Source: Actinomycetes bacterium (GTDB taxonomy: Bacteria; Actinomycetota; Actinomycetes; Propionibacteriales; Propionibacteriaceae). From it: 8,485 bases of DNA. Shown here one piece after another: positions 1 to 7,458 of the stretch. The translations under genes and the position numbers were made by a program. The stretch spans positions 1-8,485 of the forward strand of contig JAEWIK010000306.1 in the NCBI GenBank assembly GCA_023387135.1. Reading direction: 5' to 3'. Position 1 is the stretch's first letter. Each line of letters opens with the position of its first letter. The notes beneath the pieces were generated by a model. The model saw only the letters and a list, made by a program, of their open reading frames with translations, was not told the DNA's origin and searched no databases.

Positions 1-893
1 AGCTCATGGTGAACTCGGCCCAGCGGGCGGCGATCGAGTTCCGCAGGGCCTGCATCCCGGGAAGGTTCCGCGCCTCCCGCATGGCGGGCGGCACCCGCGA
101 CACCGTCGAGGCCATCACCCCGTCCCACGTCGCCGACTTCCACGCCCAGTACTACCGTCCCGACGGCGCGACCCTCGTCCTCGCCGGCGACTTCGAGGAC
201 GACCCCTTCGACCTCGTGGCGCGGGCGTTCTCGGGCTGGCAGGGCGAGCCGGCGCGCGGCATCGTCCACCAGGTGCCCAGGGCGCGACGTCCGCACTGCC
301 GCGTCGTCCATCGGCCGGGTGCCGTGCAGGCCGACGTCAGGCTCGGCGGTTTCGGCATCGACCGGGGCGACCCCCGCTGGCCCGCGGTGCAGGTCGCCTG
401 CCACGCCGTCGGCGGCGCCTTCCTCAGCCGGCTCAACCGCGTGCTGCGCGAGGAGAAGGGCTACAGCTACGGCGTCCACCTCGTCGACCACCCGATGCGG
501 GACGGCGGGCTGATCTTCGTCCAGGGCTCCTTCAGGACCGAGGTCGCCGTGGACGCCATCACGTGGGCCGTCAGGCTGCTGGACGTCGTGTCCGACCCGA
601 TCACCGAAGCGGAGGTCAAGGAGGCGGTCGGCTTCCTGCAGGGCACCTCCCCCATGCGCTACTCGACCGCCCGCGGGGTCACGGGACGGGTGACAGGCCT
701 GCTCGCGAACGGCCTCAGCGCCGACTTCGTGAACGCCTTCGCGTCGGCCCTCGACAGGGTGACCGCGTCCGAGGCCAACTCCGCGCTGACCGACCTGCTG
801 CCGCCCGACCGCCTCACCCTCGTCGTGGTCGGGGACGCCCCGGTGATAGCCCCCCAGCTCACCGACGCCGGCTGGGACGTCGAACTCCGCTAG
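1..893 (+). CDS. M16 (insulinase/mitochondrial processing peptidase-like) peptidase, 5' truncated
   Basis: The reading frame is already open at the window start (in-frame codon at bases 3-5) and ends at TAG 891-893. The ATG at base 6 is therefore probably internal. About 296 codons are visible. Residues 28-60 carry the end of an M16 N-terminal domain: a Gly-Thr, then an I-T-x-x-H-V-x-x-F segment and Y-Y-R-P-D-G-A-T-L-V-L-A-G-D. A second M16 domain starts near residue 95. It shows the family's G-G-A-F-L-S-R-L-N segment followed by L-R-E-E-K-G-Y-S-Y-G, whose Arg and Tyr belong to the conserved C-terminal half. The HxxEH zinc site must lie upstream of the window, so activity cannot be judged. 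M16 enzymes are zinc proteases of peptides or unfolded segments, and bacterial ones are often encoded as pairs. The gene is convergent with the UPF0182 gene. The family call is firm; the substrate is unknown. Confidence 0.9.
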   Translation, partial: LMVNSAQRAAIEFRRACIPGRFRASRMAGGTRDTVEAITPSHVADFHAQYYRPDGATLVLAGDFEDDPFDLVARAFSGWQGEPARGIVHQVPRARRPHCRVVHRPGAVQADVRLGGFGIDRGDPRWPAVQVACHAVGGAFLSRLNRVLREEKGYSYGVHLVDHPMRDGGLIFVQGSFRTEVAVDAITWAVRLLDVVSDPITEAEVKEAVGFLQGTSPMRYSTARGVTGRVTGLLANGLSADFVNAFASALDRVTASEANSALTDLLPPDRLTLVVVGDAPVIAPQLTDAGWDVELR

Positions 894-944
894 GCGGGTA
901 CTCCGCGGACGGCGTGCCCCGCTCCCTGCCCCGGACGCCCCCTG

Positions 945-967
945 CCAGGCAGGCGGCCACTGCCTGG
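945..967. terminator. Hairpin between convergent genes, possible bidirectional terminator
   Basis: The 88-base gap between the M16 stop codon (893) and the UPF0182 stop codon (982, minus strand) contains a perfect 8-bp inverted repeat. CCAGGCAG at 945-952 pairs with CTGCCTGG at 960-967 around a 7-base loop. No T tract follows on either strand. A GC-rich hairpin without a U tract is common in actinobacteria, and its position between two converging genes suits a shared terminator. CCTGCC-A-GGCAGG at 941-953 is an overlapping palindrome that would compete with it. Confidence 0.4.
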
Positions 968-981
968 GTCGTGGGGACCGG

Positions 982-3888
982 CTAGCGGCCGAGCCTGGTG
1001 AGGGCGTCGGCGATCGACTGGCGCGCGATGTCCACCTGGCGTTGGTACTCGGCCAGGTCACCGTTCTTCAGCGCCGCGTCGGCCGCCGTGAAGGCGGTCT
1101 CGGCGCGCTGCAGCAACTGCGAGGCAGCCTGCTGCGGGTCTGCGGGCAGGGTCGGCGACGTCGTGGCGGGCGGTGTCGTGGGCGGCGTCGACGGCGGGGC
1201 TGAACTCGGCGGTGTCGTCGGCTCGGTGGACGGCGGCGGGGTCACGGGCACCGTCGGCCCCTCACCGGTGTCGGCACCGGCGTCCCCCTTGAAGGCCTCG
1301 TCCAGCGCGTTCTGCAGGGTCGCCCCGATGCCGACGCTCTGGCCGAACCTGACGATCACGAAGGTGAGCGCGGGGTACGAGCCCGTGCTCCCCTGCCGCT
1401 GGGTGTAGACCGGCAGCACGTAGAGCAGGCCGGAGCCCATCGGCAGCGTCAGCAGGTTGCCGTAGTTCGCCGCCGCGGAGCCCTGGTTCAGGTAGGGCCG
1501 CAACACCTCGGCGACCCTCGGGTTCGTCGTCATGGCGTTGAAGGTCTGGCCGGGGCCGTCCACCTGGTGGGTGTCCGACATCCGCAGCACGCGGAGCTTG
1601 CCGTAGTCCGGCTTGGTGGCGTCGGCGACCACCGCCAGGTAGCTGGCGAGGTTCGACCTGCCGCGCGGCACGAACACCGACGTCTGGCTGAAGACCGGGG
1701 TGTCCTCCTTGGGCCACTTGATCGACAGGTAGTAGGGCGGCTCCTTCGCCTCGCCCGTGGCGGTGACCGGGTCGCTCGGGACGTTCCACAGGTCTGACTG
1801 CTGGTACCAGCTCGCCGGGTCGGTCATGTGGTAGCGACCGAGCACCTCACGCTGCACCTTGAACAGGTCCTCCGGGTAGCGCAGGTGCGCCAGCAGGTCG
1901 GGGCTGATGTCGCTCTTCGGCTTCACTGTGCCGGGGAAGGCCTTCTCGTAGGTCTTCAGGATCGGGTCGGCGTCGTCCCAGGCGTACAGCGCGACGGTGC
2001 CGTTGCTGGCGTCCACCACGGCCTTCACCGAGTTCCGGATGTAGTTGACCATCTGGTCAACCTGCACGCCGTTGACCCGCGACTGCGCGTCGGCAGTGGC
2101 TCCGCGCAGCCCGATCAGGTTGCTGTTGGGGTAGCTGCGGCTCGTGGTGTAGCCGTCGACGATCCAGACGAGCCTGCCGTCCACGACGGCCGGGTAGATG
2201 TTGGTGTCGAGCTTCAGCCACGGCGCGACCTCCTGCACGCGCTCCTTCGGCGTGCGCATGTAGAGCAGCTTCGAGGACGCGTTGATCCTGTCGGACAGCA
2301 GGAAGTTCACGTCCATGAAGTGCGCGGCGTAGAGCAGGCGCGTGAAGATGTTGCCGATCGGGACGCCGCCGGTGCCCGCGTAGACGTTGTACTGCAGGCC
2401 GCCGCCCGAACCGCCGCCCGGGGTGTCGAGCTCGATGGGCACCTGGCCGGGCTCGCGTCCCACGATGGCGAACTCGTCGCTGCGCTCGCCGAAGTAGATC
2501 CTGCCCTCGTAGTCGCCGAGGTCGCCACGCGGCGGCAGGTCACGCTCGATCCACTCGGGCTCGCCCGCCGCCTGCCTGCGGTTGCCGTAGGCAGCCACCA
2601 GCCCGTAACCGTGGGTGTAGACGGTGTGGACGTTGTTCCACGCCTTGTCGGGGATGCCGTCGAGGTTCATCTCGCGGGCCGCCACCACGACGTCCCGCTC
2701 CTCGCCGTCGAGCAGGTAGCGGTCGACGTCGAGTTCGGGAGAGAACGAGTAGTAGCCACGCACCTGCTGCAGCTGGTCGAAGGCTGTGCCGACCCGCGCC
2801 GGGTCCATCAGCCTGATGCCGGGCAGGGCCGCGGCGTCCTCCTTCAACTGGCCAGGACGCACCTCGGAGACCGCCTCGTACCCCTCGATCTCGACGTCGT
2901 TGATGCCGAACGCCTGTCTCGTGGCGTCGATGTGTTTCTGCATGTACGGGCCCTCTTTGTCGGGCTCGTTGGGCGCCACCTGGAACGACTGCACGACCGC
3001 CGGGTAGAGCAACTGCAGGATGAGACCCGAGACCAGCATGAGCACGAGCCCGGTGACGGGGAGCACCCAGCGGTTGACGAAGGCGTTCAGCAGGAACAGT
3101 GCCGCGCAGATGAAGGCGATCACTGCCATGACCAGCTTGGCACCCAGGCGCGCGTGGTCGTCGGTGTAGTGCAGGCCGGTGAAGACATTGCCGGGATCGA
3201 TGAGGAACCCGTACCTGTCGACGAGGCTCTGCAGGCCGTAGACCGCCAGCAGCAGGCCGGCGAGGATCGACAGGTGCCGCCGGGCTGGGCTCGGACGGTT
3301 GCTGGTGGCCGCGGCCCTGTTGAGCACCAGGCCGCCGACGGTGAAGTGCACGGCGGCGGCGCCGATCAGCCCGAAGAACAGCGCGCTCATGAGGAAGCCG
3401 AGCAGGTCGCGCCAGACCGGCAGCTCGAACACGTAGAAGCCCAGGTCGAGGCCGAAGTAGGGGTCTGTCTGGCCGAACGGCGTCCGGTTCACCCAGGCGA
3501 GCACCTCGAGGGTCGCCGCCTGGGCCGTCATGCCGCCGATGATGCCGAAGAAGGCCGACGGGATGAGCAGCGCGAGCATCAGGTTCGAGCCCAGCAGGTC
3601 GCTGTAGCGGTCGAGCACCTGGCTGGCCCCCGTCCGCCGGGCCAGCGGCCGCATCCTGAACGCCAGCCACATGTTCAGCCAGACGGCACCGGCCATGACG
3701 AGGAAGAAGACGACGAACAGCAGCACCCTGGTGCCGAGTTCGGTGTTGAACACCGTCGCGTAGTTGACAGAGTCGAACCAGAGCTTCTCCGTCCACAGCT
3801 CGGAGAACACCAGGAACGCGACGACGACCACCCCGACAATCACGATGGTCGGGATGAGTGGTCCTCGTCGGGCGGTGGCTGTGGGCAC
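982..3888 (-). CDS. UPF0182 family integral membrane protein (COG1615)
   Basis: The protein has 968 residues. It starts at GTG 3888-3886 with GAGGAG five bases upstream (3894-3899) and stops at 984-982. Seven hydrophobic segments lie near residues 12-29, 54-77, 102-121, 161-185, 205-222, 251-271 and 275-297. A large soluble part follows, beginning with the family's conserved stretch Q-V-A-P-N-E-P-D-K-E-G-P-Y at 303-315 and then I-D-A-T-R-Q-A-F-G. Residues 879-916 form a Pro/Thr/Ser-rich linker (bases 1141-1254). The last 52 residues (917-968) are Ala/Gln-rich and probably helical, with a look of envelope-associated domains that contain A-E-x-A-x-x-D-A-A-L-x-x-G-D-L-A-E-Y-Q. It is the last gene of the operon, 26 bases after the PPA1309-like gene. 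Actinobacterial members are about this long. The function is not established. The linker suggests that the C-terminal part faces the cell wall, which is inference. Confidence 0.95.
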   Translation of the reverse strand: MPTATARRGPLIPTIVIVGVVVVAFLVFSELWTEKLWFDSVNYATVFNTELGTRVLLFVVFFLVMAGAVWLNMWLAFRMRPLARRTGASQVLDRYSDLLGSNLMLALLIPSAFFGIIGGMTAQAATLEVLAWVNRTPFGQTDPYFGLDLGFYVFELPVWRDLLGFLMSALFFGLIGAAAVHFTVGGLVLNRAAATSNRPSPARRHLSILAGLLLAVYGLQSLVDRYGFLIDPGNVFTGLHYTDDHARLGAKLVMAVIAFICAALFLLNAFVNRWVLPVTGLVLMLVSGLILQLLYPAVVQSFQVAPNEPDKEGPYMQKHIDATRQAFGINDVEIEGYEAVSEVRPGQLKEDAAALPGIRLMDPARVGTAFDQLQQVRGYYSFSPELDVDRYLLDGEERDVVVAAREMNLDGIPDKAWNNVHTVYTHGYGLVAAYGNRRQAAGEPEWIERDLPPRGDLGDYEGRIYFGERSDEFAIVGREPGQVPIELDTPGGGSGGGLQYNVYAGTGGVPIGNIFTRLLYAAHFMDVNFLLSDRINASSKLLYMRTPKERVQEVAPWLKLDTNIYPAVVDGRLVWIVDGYTTSRSYPNSNLIGLRGATADAQSRVNGVQVDQMVNYIRNSVKAVVDASNGTVALYAWDDADPILKTYEKAFPGTVKPKSDISPDLLAHLRYPEDLFKVQREVLGRYHMTDPASWYQQSDLWNVPSDPVTATGEAKEPPYYLSIKWPKEDTPVFSQTSVFVPRGRSNLASYLAVVADATKPDYGKLRVLRMSDTHQVDGPGQTFNAMTTNPRVAEVLRPYLNQGSAAANYGNLLTLPMGSGLLYVLPVYTQRQGSTGSYPALTFVIVRFGQSVGIGATLQNALDEAFKGDAGADTGEGPTVPVTPPPSTEPTTPPSSAPPSTPPTTPPATTSPTLPADPQQAASQLLQRAETAFTAADAALKNGDLAEYQRQVDIARQSIADALTRLGR

Positions 3889-3914
3889 AGGGTCTCCTCG
3901 TAGAGCCGGCTCGG

Positions 3915-4415
3915 TTACTCCAATGTACGTGCAAGAGAGTCAGCCAGGGCCGGCACCAGGTCGGCACCGCCCACCAACTCTCCTTCGTTCCCGCGCACGC
4001 GCGCGACGCCGTGGCGGGCACCGTCCCTCGTGACGCCGACGACGACCCGCAGGTCGATGCGCCTGGGATGGCCGGCCACCACGCGGGCGGCCTCGGCGGG
4101 ATCGTCGGGAAGCTCGGGTTCGACGTCCGGCGGCACGAACACCCGCTCCAGGGCGAGGGCGCAGCCCGCGACAGTCATGGGCCAGGCGATCCCCGCGAGG
4201 GTCAGCCCAAGGTCGGCGCCGGCGGAGAACTCCTCCTGCTCGATCGACGTGAAACCGTCGGGCAGGGCCCCGGACAGGTGCTCGGCGAGCCCGGGCTCGG
4301 ACGCTATCAACTCCTCGGTGCGGACGAGGGCGAACAGGCGGGCCGGCTGGTCCCAGCCCGACCTGCCGACGAACCGCTCGACCTCGATCAGGGCCGCCGT
4401 CAATGCCTCGCTCAT
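3915..4415 (-). CDS. PPA1309-family protein, function unknown
   Basis: The protein has 166 residues from ATG 4415-4413 to TAA 3917-3915. The ATG shares its A with the TGA of the upstream PDZ-Lon gene (TGATG), and no strong Shine-Dalgarno sequence precedes it, so translation is probably coupled. A GTG two codons earlier (4421) is also open but fits less well. There is no signal peptide. Recognisable segments are G-W-D-Q-P-A-R-L-F-A-L (20-30), G-I-A-W-P-x-T-V-x-G-C-A-L (75-87), an acidic P-E-L-P-D-D-P stretch (100-106), H-P-R-R-I-D-L-R-V-V-V-G-V-T-R-D-G (116-132) and G-G-A-D-L-V-P-A-L (149-157). I recall this as an actinobacterial family seen between PDZ-Lon and UPF0182 genes; the family name is from memory. 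The protein looks cytoplasmic and may assist one of its two membrane neighbours, but nothing in the sequence gives a reaction. Confidence 0.85.
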   Translation of the reverse strand: MSEALTAALIEVERFVGRSGWDQPARLFALVRTEELIASEPGLAEHLSGALPDGFTSIEQEEFSAGADLGLTLAGIAWPMTVAGCALALERVFVPPDVEPELPDDPAEAARVVAGHPRRIDLRVVVGVTRDGARHGVARVRGNEGELVGGADLVPALADSLARTLE

Positions 4416-5461
4416 CAGCACCCCGGCACGGCGGAGGCCTTGGCAGGATCCGCGAGCTCGTCGAGAGAGGAGATGGCATCGCCGAGGGTCGTGACTGCCA
4501 CCACGCGGACGCCCTCGTGGGGCTCGACCAGGTCGGTGCAGTTGGCCTTGGGGAGCAGGAAGATCGTGGCGCCGTCGCGGCCGGCGGCCGCAATCTTCTC
4601 CTGCACGCCGCCGATGACGCCGACGCGGCCCGAGGCGTCGATGGTGCCCGTCCCCGCCACGACGCGGCCGCGCGTCAGCGAGTCGGGAGTCAGCTTGTCG
4701 TAGACGGCGAGGGCGAACGGCAGGCCGGCGCTCGAACCCCCGATGTCGGGGCCGATGCCGAAGGAGATCTCGGGGGCGTAGGTGTAGCCGGTCTCCATGC
4801 CGATGCCCACGACGGGGACGCTCGGGTCCTCGCTCTGGGAGCGCGCCGTCACGGTCTCGGAGATCCGCTGCCGGTTCCTGATCAGGTCGAACTTCACGCC
4901 GTCCCCCACCTGGTGGTTGGCGACCGCCTCCCGGACCTCTTCGACGCTCGTCACCGCCTTGTTGTCGACGGCGGTGATCAGGTCGCCCGGTTGCAGCCTG
5001 TCCGCCGAGGGCCCGGACGCCGACACCGTCGTCACCATCGGCAACTGCGTGACGGGGACGCCTGCTGCGCGCAGGGCGGCGACGACGGCGGTGTTCTGCG
5101 AGTCGTCCATCAACTGGGCCTCGGAGTTGAGGATCTCGTTGGTGCCGACGCCGGGGCGGTAGACGGCTTCCCGGGGCAGCACCTCGCGAGCGGGCAGCCA
5201 GTAGGAGAACAGCGCTTCAGGCAGCGTCAGGGCGCTCTCCGGCCGGGTCACCGACACCGTCGCCATGCGCAACTGGCCCTCGGCGGGGAACGTCTCGGCA
5301 CCCGTGATGGAGACCGCGGGCTTGTCGTCCACCTCGCCGAACAGGTCGTAGGTGGCGCCGGGGGTCCAGGCGACGTAGGGCACCGGCAGCATCGCTATCA
5401 AGGCCGCGAGGGCGACGAACAGCAGCGCGGCGACGGCAGCCGTCCACGTCTGCTTGGTCAC
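4415..5461 (-). CDS. Membrane-anchored PDZ and Lon (S16) domain serine protease, YlbL-like
   Basis: The protein has 348 residues. GTG 5461-5459 is chosen as start because AGGAGG lies 8 bases upstream (5470-5475). A TTG at 5491 would place that site inside the gene. Residues 7-27 form one hydrophobic N-terminal anchor, so the rest should lie outside the membrane. A PDZ domain spans about 138-205 (S-A-D-R-L-Q-P-G-D-L-I-T-A-V-D, 152-166). A Lon-type proteolytic domain spans about 230-335. In it, G-G-S-S-A-G (241-246) holds the presumed nucleophile Ser244 (compare G-P-S-A-G of Lon), and G-G-V-Q-E-K-I (284-290) holds the presumed general base Lys289. There is no AAA+ ATPase domain, as is usual for the YlbL family. 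It is the first gene of the operon with the PPA1309-like and UPF0182 genes and diverges from the DUF2342 gene. The likely role is ATP-independent cleavage of exported or membrane proteins; the substrates are unknown. Confidence 0.93.
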   Translation of the reverse strand: MTKQTWTAAVAALLFVALAALIAMLPVPYVAWTPGATYDLFGEVDDKPAVSITGAETFPAEGQLRMATVSVTRPESALTLPEALFSYWLPAREVLPREAVYRPGVGTNEILNSEAQLMDDSQNTAVVAALRAAGVPVTQLPMVTTVSASGPSADRLQPGDLITAVDNKAVTSVEEVREAVANHQVGDGVKFDLIRNRQRISETVTARSQSEDPSVPVVGIGMETGYTYAPEISFGIGPDIGGSSAGLPFALAVYDKLTPDSLTRGRVVAGTGTIDASGRVGVIGGVQEKIAAAGRDGATIFLLPKANCTDLVEPHEGVRVVAVTTLGDAISSLDELADPAKASAVPGC

Positions 5462-5497
5462 TGCGACCCCCTCCTCACACCCGCTCCTCAACCCACG

Positions 5498-5503
5498 ACC
5501 CTA
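5498..5503 (-). promoter_or_regulatory. Candidate -10 element for the PDZ-Lon operon
   Basis: Read on the minus strand this is TAGGGT, a TANNNT match. It would start transcription about 30 bases upstream of the GTG at 5461, leaving room for the strong Shine-Dalgarno sequence. I see no convincing -35 hexamer at normal spacing, so this is a weak call. It lies in the 107-base divergent gap shared with the DUF2342 gene. Confidence 0.3.
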
Positions 5504-5556
5504 CCGTGAGGCAGGGTTAACGCTTTGGCAGATGATGGAGAATAGACGAGAGCATG

Positions 5557-5562
5557 AAGGAG
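5557..5562 (+). promoter_or_regulatory. Ribosome binding site of the DUF2342 gene
   Basis: AAGGAG ends six bases before ATG 5569 and fixes that start. Upstream on the plus strand, TTAACG at 5517-5522 sits 17 bases before a poor -10 (GAATAG, 5540-5545), and TTGGCA at 5525-5530 is another -35-like string. Neither pair is good enough to call a promoter. Confidence 0.7.
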
Positions 5563-5568
5563 CCCTGA

Positions 5569-6939
5569 ATGAGCGACCAAGGCGCCAACCCACCCCGTCC
5601 CGGCGACCAGCCCGACGGCGGCGAGAACGAGGCGCTGCTGCGTTTCCTCGCACAGTTCGGAATCACCCCCGGCCCCGACGGGCGACTCGACATGGAAGAG
5701 CTGATGGGGCGCATGCAGGGAGTCATGAGCGCCTTCAGCAGCCAGGTCGCCGGTTACGGTGCTGCAGACTCCGAATCGGGCATGAACTGGAACTTCACCA
5801 AGGACATCGCCCGCAAGATGACGGCATCCGCGGGCCCCGACCCGACACCGTCAGCCTCGCAGCTCGCCGCCATCCGCAGCGCCGCCGGGCTGGCGGACCT
5901 CTGGCTCGACGAGCAGGTCTCGTTCTCCCCCATCACCGCTCCCGCGGCGGCGTGGAGCAGGGCCGAATGGGTGGAGAACACCTTCTCCACCTGGCAGCAG
6001 CTGGTGCGTCCGGTGGTCACCCAGTTGAGCGGGACGATCGGCGCCCTGCTCAACCAGCAGGACCCGTCGGACCCGACCGTCGGCATGATGCAACCCATGG
6101 TGAGGGCCGCCGCCGGCGGCATGTTCTCGGCCCAGGTGGGACAGTCCCTCGGACAGCTCGCCGCCAGCGCCGTGAGCGTGGGCGACATCGGGCTCCCGCT
6201 GACGTCCAGGCCCGTCGTCGCGCTGCTGCCCACCAACGTGGCGGCGTTCGCCGAGGGCCTTGAGGTCAGCGCCTCGGACGTCCTGCTGTTCCTCGCACTG
6301 CGCGAGACAGCCAGGCAGCGGCTGTTCGCGGCGGCCGGGTGGCTGGGACCGCAGCTGCTCGCGCTCGTCGAGCACTACGCCCGCCTCATCTCCATCGACC
6401 CCGATGCGCTGGAACAGGCGATCGAGTCGCAACTCAGCGGCGCCATGACCCCCGAGGAACTCGAACAGGCGGGCCAGGCGGTCGCCGGGTCGCTGTTCGT
6501 GCCCGCCGTCAGCGACGAGCAGCGCGAGGTGCTCGGGCGGCTCGAGACCCTGCTCGCCCTTGTGGAGGGCTGGGTGGACGAGGTGGTCGACCAGGCGACC
6601 CGCGGCAGGATGCCCGCTGCCGCCCAGCTCACCGAGACGCTGCGGCGCCGCCGGGCGGCGGGCGGTCCCGCGGAGGCTGCCCTCAAGGCGCTCGTCGGGC
6701 TCGAACTGCGGCCGCGGCGCACCCGCGACGCCGCCAACCTGTGGGCCGCCACCAGGGCGACGCGGGGCGCGGCGGCCAGGGACGCCAGTTGGGCACATCC
6801 CGACCTGATGCCCACGTCCGCCGATCTCGACGACCCGCTGGGATTCGCCGAACACGGCCACCAGACGTCGGCGCCCGACGATCTCGACGCCGAGCTCGCG
6901 AAGCTCCTGGAAGAAGAGGGCGGCTCGGCTCAGGAGTGA
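5569..6939 (+). CDS. DUF2342 / zincin-like (Zincin_2) family protein with degenerate zinc motif
   Basis: The protein has 456 residues, from ATG 5569 with AAGGAG upstream to TGA 6937-6939. The N-terminal 20 residues are Pro/Gly-rich, and an F-L-A-Q-F-G-I segment follows at 26-32. Family landmarks are W-N-F-T-K-D-I-A-R (74-82), L-L-P-T-N-V-A-A-F-A-E-G-L (219-231), L-A-L-R-E-T-A-R-Q-R-L-F (242-253) with G-W-L just after, L-V-E-G-W-V-D-E-V-V (331-340), and the C-terminal G-L-E-L-R-P-R-R-T-R-D-A (377-388) with W-A-H-P-D-L-M-P-T (408-416). Family members are annotated as zinc-dependent metalloproteases. In the F420-associated branch I recall HEVTH at this position, and REAAH in the branch closest to this one. 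Here it is RETAR, with the Glu kept and both His replaced, so catalytic zinc binding is doubtful. No signal peptide is visible. The gene is divergent from the PDZ-Lon operon and overlaps the next gene tail to tail. Confidence 0.92.
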   Translation: MSDQGANPPRPGDQPDGGENEALLRFLAQFGITPGPDGRLDMEELMGRMQGVMSAFSSQVAGYGAADSESGMNWNFTKDIARKMTASAGPDPTPSASQLAAIRSAAGLADLWLDEQVSFSPITAPAAAWSRAEWVENTFSTWQQLVRPVVTQLSGTIGALLNQQDPSDPTVGMMQPMVRAAAGGMFSAQVGQSLGQLAASAVSVGDIGLPLTSRPVVALLPTNVAAFAEGLEVSASDVLLFLALRETARQRLFAAAGWLGPQLLALVEHYARLISIDPDALEQAIESQLSGAMTPEELEQAGQAVAGSLFVPAVSDEQREVLGRLETLLALVEGWVDEVVDQATRGRMPAAAQLTETLRRRRAAGGPAEAALKALVGLELRPRRTRDAANLWAATRATRGAAARDASWAHPDLMPTSADLDDPLGFAEHGHQTSAPDDLDAELAKLLEEEGGSAQE

Positions 6940-7451
6940 TCGGCGGCGAACTCGAAGCCTTCGAGGAAGCCCTTCGCGCGCTCGGCCTCGGGATAGGCGG
7001 CCAGCAGGTCGTGGAACCTCGCCGAGTGGGTGGGTTCGACGAGATGGACGAGCTCGTGCAGCAGCACGTAGTCGCCCACCCAGCGCGGAACCCCGCGCAG
7101 CCTGTCGGAGATCCTGATCCGCCCCTCCGAGGGAGTGCACGACCCCCAGCGGCGCGACTGGTTCGACACCCACGACACCTGGAAGTCGGGCAGCGGCGCG
7201 TCGATCCGCGCGGCGAGGTAGCGCTCGGCGAGGTGCCTGGCGCGCTCGTGGAGTTCCGCGTCACCGACGGGGACGACGCGCTGCCGTTCCCTGGCCAGGA
7301 AGCGGTTGACGAGGCCCGGGACGAGTTCGTCGGCCTGTTGCCTGGTGAGCCGGTACGGGACGACGGCGACGAGCTTCCCCTGCTCCCTGAACACCGTGAG
7401 AGTGGTCCTGCGACGCTTGCTGCGGCGGATCTCGACGGCCGACGACTGCAT
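6930..7451 (-). CDS. YgjP/DUF45-type M48-like zinc metallopeptidase
   Basis: The protein has 173 residues, from ATG 7451-7449 to TGA 6932-6930. The N-terminal half is a small beta-rich and helical region (V-E-I-R-R-S-K-R-R-R, 6-15). The signature S-R-R-W-G-S-C-T (99-106) is followed by the zinc site H-E-L-V-H at 132-136, with His132 and His136 as ligands and Glu133 as the catalytic base. E-P-T-H-S-A-R-F (139-146) supplies the probable third ligand, His142. All the expected active-site residues are present. The length is somewhat short of the roughly 230 residues of typical YgjP proteins, because the N-terminal part is compact. No signal peptide or membrane segment is seen, so it is probably cytoplasmic. 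Its substrate is unknown. The stop codon lies inside the end of the DUF2342 gene (10-base antiparallel overlap). Confidence 0.93.
   Translation of the reverse strand: MQSSAVEIRRSKRRRTTLTVFREQGKLVAVVPYRLTRQQADELVPGLVNRFLARERQRVVPVGDAELHERARHLAERYLAARIDAPLPDFQVSWVSNQSRRWGSCTPSEGRIRISDRLRGVPRWVGDYVLLHELVHLVEPTHSARFHDLLAAYPEAERAKGFLEGFEFAADHS
6951..6965. terminator. Small inverted repeat just past the DUF2342 stop codon
   Basis: CTCGAAG at 6951-6957 and CTTCGAG at 6959-6965 are perfect inverted copies one base apart, so as RNA this would be a 5-bp stem with a 5-base loop. It begins 11 bases after the DUF2342 stop codon and lies inside the last codons of the M48-like gene. It could help end the plus-strand transcript. 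It is short, has no T tract, and may simply reflect the coding sequence. Confidence 0.25.
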
Positions 7452-7458
7452 GCGCTGA

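Noticed and set aside
1828..3903. 691-codon open frame on the plus strand opposite the UPF0182 gene
   Set aside because: The UPF0182 frame on the other strand matches a known family over its full length. The antisense translation is low-complexity, rich in Val, Glu, Asp, Arg and Gln, with no recognisable domain or membrane segment, as expected for the complement of a GC-rich gene.
5462..5491. TTG at 5491 as start of the PDZ-Lon gene
   Set aside because: It would place the AGGAGG at 5470-5475 inside the gene and add a polar stretch before the membrane anchor. GTG 5461 has ideal spacing.
5851..7173. 440-codon open frame on the minus strand across the DUF2342 and M48-like genes
   Set aside because: It runs through two well-supported genes, is Arg/Gly/Pro-rich, and matches nothing I recognise. 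It is a shadow of high GC content.
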